Origin: Nicotiana tabacum
Taxonomy: Eukaryota; Streptophyta; Magnoliopsida; Solanales; Solanaceae
Reading direction: 5' to 3'
Assembly (NCBI RefSeq): GCF_000715075.1
Contig: NC_134096.1
Location: 39,133,804-39,197,803 of the forward strand
Length of the DNA stretch: 64,000 bases
Part shown: positions 62,305 through 64,000 of the stretch, in pieces
How the letters are laid out: every line of letters starts with the position of its first letter
How positions within the stretch are numbered: the first letter of the stretch is position 1
Notes under the pieces: model-generated
Seen by the model: only the letters and a program-made list of their open reading frames with translations
The model's database searches: none
What the model was told of the DNA's origin: nothing
Translations under genes and position numbers: made by a program

Positions 62305-64000
62305 ATGGTGAATCATGGGGATCGGCTCACGACCCTAGAAGAGACGGTTGACGCATTACGGCCCATCGTGGATACGTTGCCTGATCTAAAAACCAGCCTA
62401 GTGCAAAGGTTGGACGACCTGGACCGCAGAATGCGGCAGGCCGAAAATGACATTGCAAACATCAGTCAAGACTCTGAGGAAGACCGACAAACGGCTGCCG
62501 TCGAGGCAACCAACATTCATGGCAAATTCGAGGACCTCCAACAGGAGCGTGCCGAGGATTTAGCCCATCGGGAACTAGAGGCAGACAGACTGACAGTCAT
62601 GCAGCAAACCATAGACAACTTGACAGGCCAGCTCAATGTTGTCAATGCTGCACTACAAAGCCTGCTCAAAGGGGGCGAAAATCACATCAGGGGTGCCATG
62701 AACATTGGCCCCATTCCATAAAAGCTCAAAATTCCGGAGCCCAAGCCATACAACGGAGCCCGGGACGCTAAAGAAGTGGAAAACTTCATCTTCGACATCG
62801 AACAATACTTCGATGCCGTTAGACATTTGGAAGAATCCAAAAAGCTAGCAACTGCTGCCATGTATCTTCAAGGCGATGCAAAACTCTGGTGGCGAGTCAA
62901 ATACGAAGCCATCAGGGCCGGTGAAGATACTCTCCAGACATGGGCAGAACTGAAGGCCGCCATACGCCTGCAGTTCTTCCCCGAAAATGTGGAATACAAT
63001 GCACGAAGAAAGTTGCGTGAACTCCGCCACACCAGGTCGGTGCGGGACTACGTGCGTGAATTTTCCGCACTCATGCTAAACATACGGGATATGGGGGACA
63101 AAGACAAACTGTTCGCATTCATAGAAGGTTTGAAACCTCATGCTCGTATGGAACTGCAAAGACAGCGGGTAGATACCCTACCCAAGGCCATTCAAGCTGC
63201 TGAGTGCCTTGGGGATTATCAGTTGGAAACTCAGAAGGATAGGCCCCAGCTGCCTGTCCGAGGGGGATACAACGGGAGCCAACCTAGCAACGGTGGCCCC
63301 AACAGAAACGGGGGAGATCGAGGTGCATCCAAATCCAAGACTCCTACCTCAAGCAGTAACACTATTGCATCAGTCAACAACCATCAGGGGAGAAATCCCC
63401 CATCAGAATGCCGTCATTGCGGCGGGGAACATTGGAACAATCAATGCCCCAACATACAAGTCAATGCTCAACAAACTGTTGACGATGACGATACAGACAC
63501 CGACGACCCAGACGGCACCGATCAAGTAGGTGCCTTCAAAGCATTTGTCGGCTCCATTCATGATACCTTGGCGGGAACCAGTACTGGCAACCCCAAGAAG
63601 AAGGCATTCCCAATCGACAAGAAAGGGAAAGGAAAGGCGGACGAGAGGCCTCCCACATCACAAAAGAGGACCTTAATGTTCGTTGACATGAAAGTAAATG
63701 GCAGACCTATTCGGGCATTGATAGACACGGGTGCTAGCCACAACTACCTGGCCTCAACTCAGGTGCAACGCCTCGGTCTAGCAGTGCAAAAATGCAAGGG
63801 TCGTGTCAAGGCTATCAACTCTCCATCTCAGCAAGTGAGTGGAATAGCCAAAGAAGCGCCAATCCAGCTTGGCCCATACAAGGGAATATTCGACCTACGC
63901 ATAGCTATCATCGATGACTTCGAACTGATAGTAGGATTGGAATTCCTCAGGCAGACCAACACCATCCCGGTACCATATGCCAAACATGCTCCTAATGATG
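62305..64000 (+). CDS. Gag-protease part of the polyprotein of gypsy element H, one in-frame stop, runs off the window
   Basis: Starts at ATG 62305 (MVNHGDRLTTLEETVDALRP); the frame stays the same to the end of the window. Residues 1-138 are a coiled coil. A TAA at 62719-62721 interrupts it; from 62722 the frame is open for about 426 codons. Capsid domain: PEPKPYNGARDAKEVENFIF, YLQGDAKLWWRVKYEAI, LRELRHTRSVRDYVREF, FIEGLKPHARMELQRQ. Zinc knuckle CRHCGGEHWNNQCP at about 63410-63450. Protease active site ALIDTGASHNYLAS at 63717-63757, and the flap region IIDDFELIVGLEFLRQTNTI. DTGAS and the capsid type fit a chromovirus; the branch is not resolved. Stop apart, it is the best preserved retroelement ORF here. 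Confidence 0.85.

Overview
This is repeat-dominated nuclear DNA of a flowering plant. A Solanaceae genome, possibly Nicotiana or a relative, is the best guess. The reasons are a TS-type SINE with a tRNA-like head and TTG-type tail, CACTA and Ty3/gypsy families typical of nightshades, short GT-AG introns, and AT-rich DNA with (TA)n and (CAA)n tracts. No rRNA, tRNA or CRISPR array was seen. The only piece of a recognisable host protein gene is the last two exons of a VAMP72-type R-SNARE (56.0-56.7 kb).

Layout. (1) 1-12.76 kb: a decayed minus-strand Tekay-like chromovirus 'A' (5' LTR 9830-12764, gag and protease 8.0-9.6 kb, RT and integrase 0.26-1.76 kb). It is split by a plus-strand element 'B' with LTR 1760-3614, a Met-initiator primer site and a non-coding interior that holds an intact SINE. 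A third LTR head faces outward at 1-259. (2) 12.8-15.1 kb: intergenic DNA with a SINE relic and a MITE nested in another MITE-like repeat. (3) 15137-25738: complete but decayed minus-strand Tat-lineage Ty3/gypsy element 'C', LTR to LTR. (4) 25957-48850: a second, plus-strand Tat element 'D'. Its 5' LTR was hit by a solo LTR 'E' (26033-28891, TSD CTGAG). Its 3' LTR was hit by a 9-kb CACTA transposon 'F' (39754-48732, TSD TAT) that carries a TNP2-like and a TNPA-like gene. (5) 48.9-61.4 kb: small relics comprising a short 9-bp-TSD element, a MULE transposase pseudogene, LTR fragment 'G', the SNARE exons, a SINE, a hAT-type MITE and a Ty1/copia RNase H scrap. (6) 61404-64000: the 5' part of a younger plus-strand gypsy element 'H', whose gag-protease frame has one stop codon and runs off the window.

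The most interesting system is shared by C and D. Downstream of integrase, on the strand opposite to the polyprotein, each carries a multi-exon gene of about 2.6 kb transcribed tail-to-tail toward pol. In D three introns of 74, 78 and 79 bp can be placed with GT-AG ends and an unbroken codon phase (all phase 1). In C a TATAAATA box lies 101 bp before the ATG, and the last intron is 72 bp. The predicted proteins share an N-terminal domain resembling the Pfam 'putative gypsy type transposon' family and a long C-terminal coiled coil. Antisense ORFs are known in some plant Tat/Retand elements. A spliced, conserved, separately promoted protein gene in two diverged elements 20 kb apart, in opposite orientations, points to selection for an accessory function. 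Both copies are now broken.

Order of events read from nesting: A is older than B; D came before E and F; the SINE in B is younger than B.
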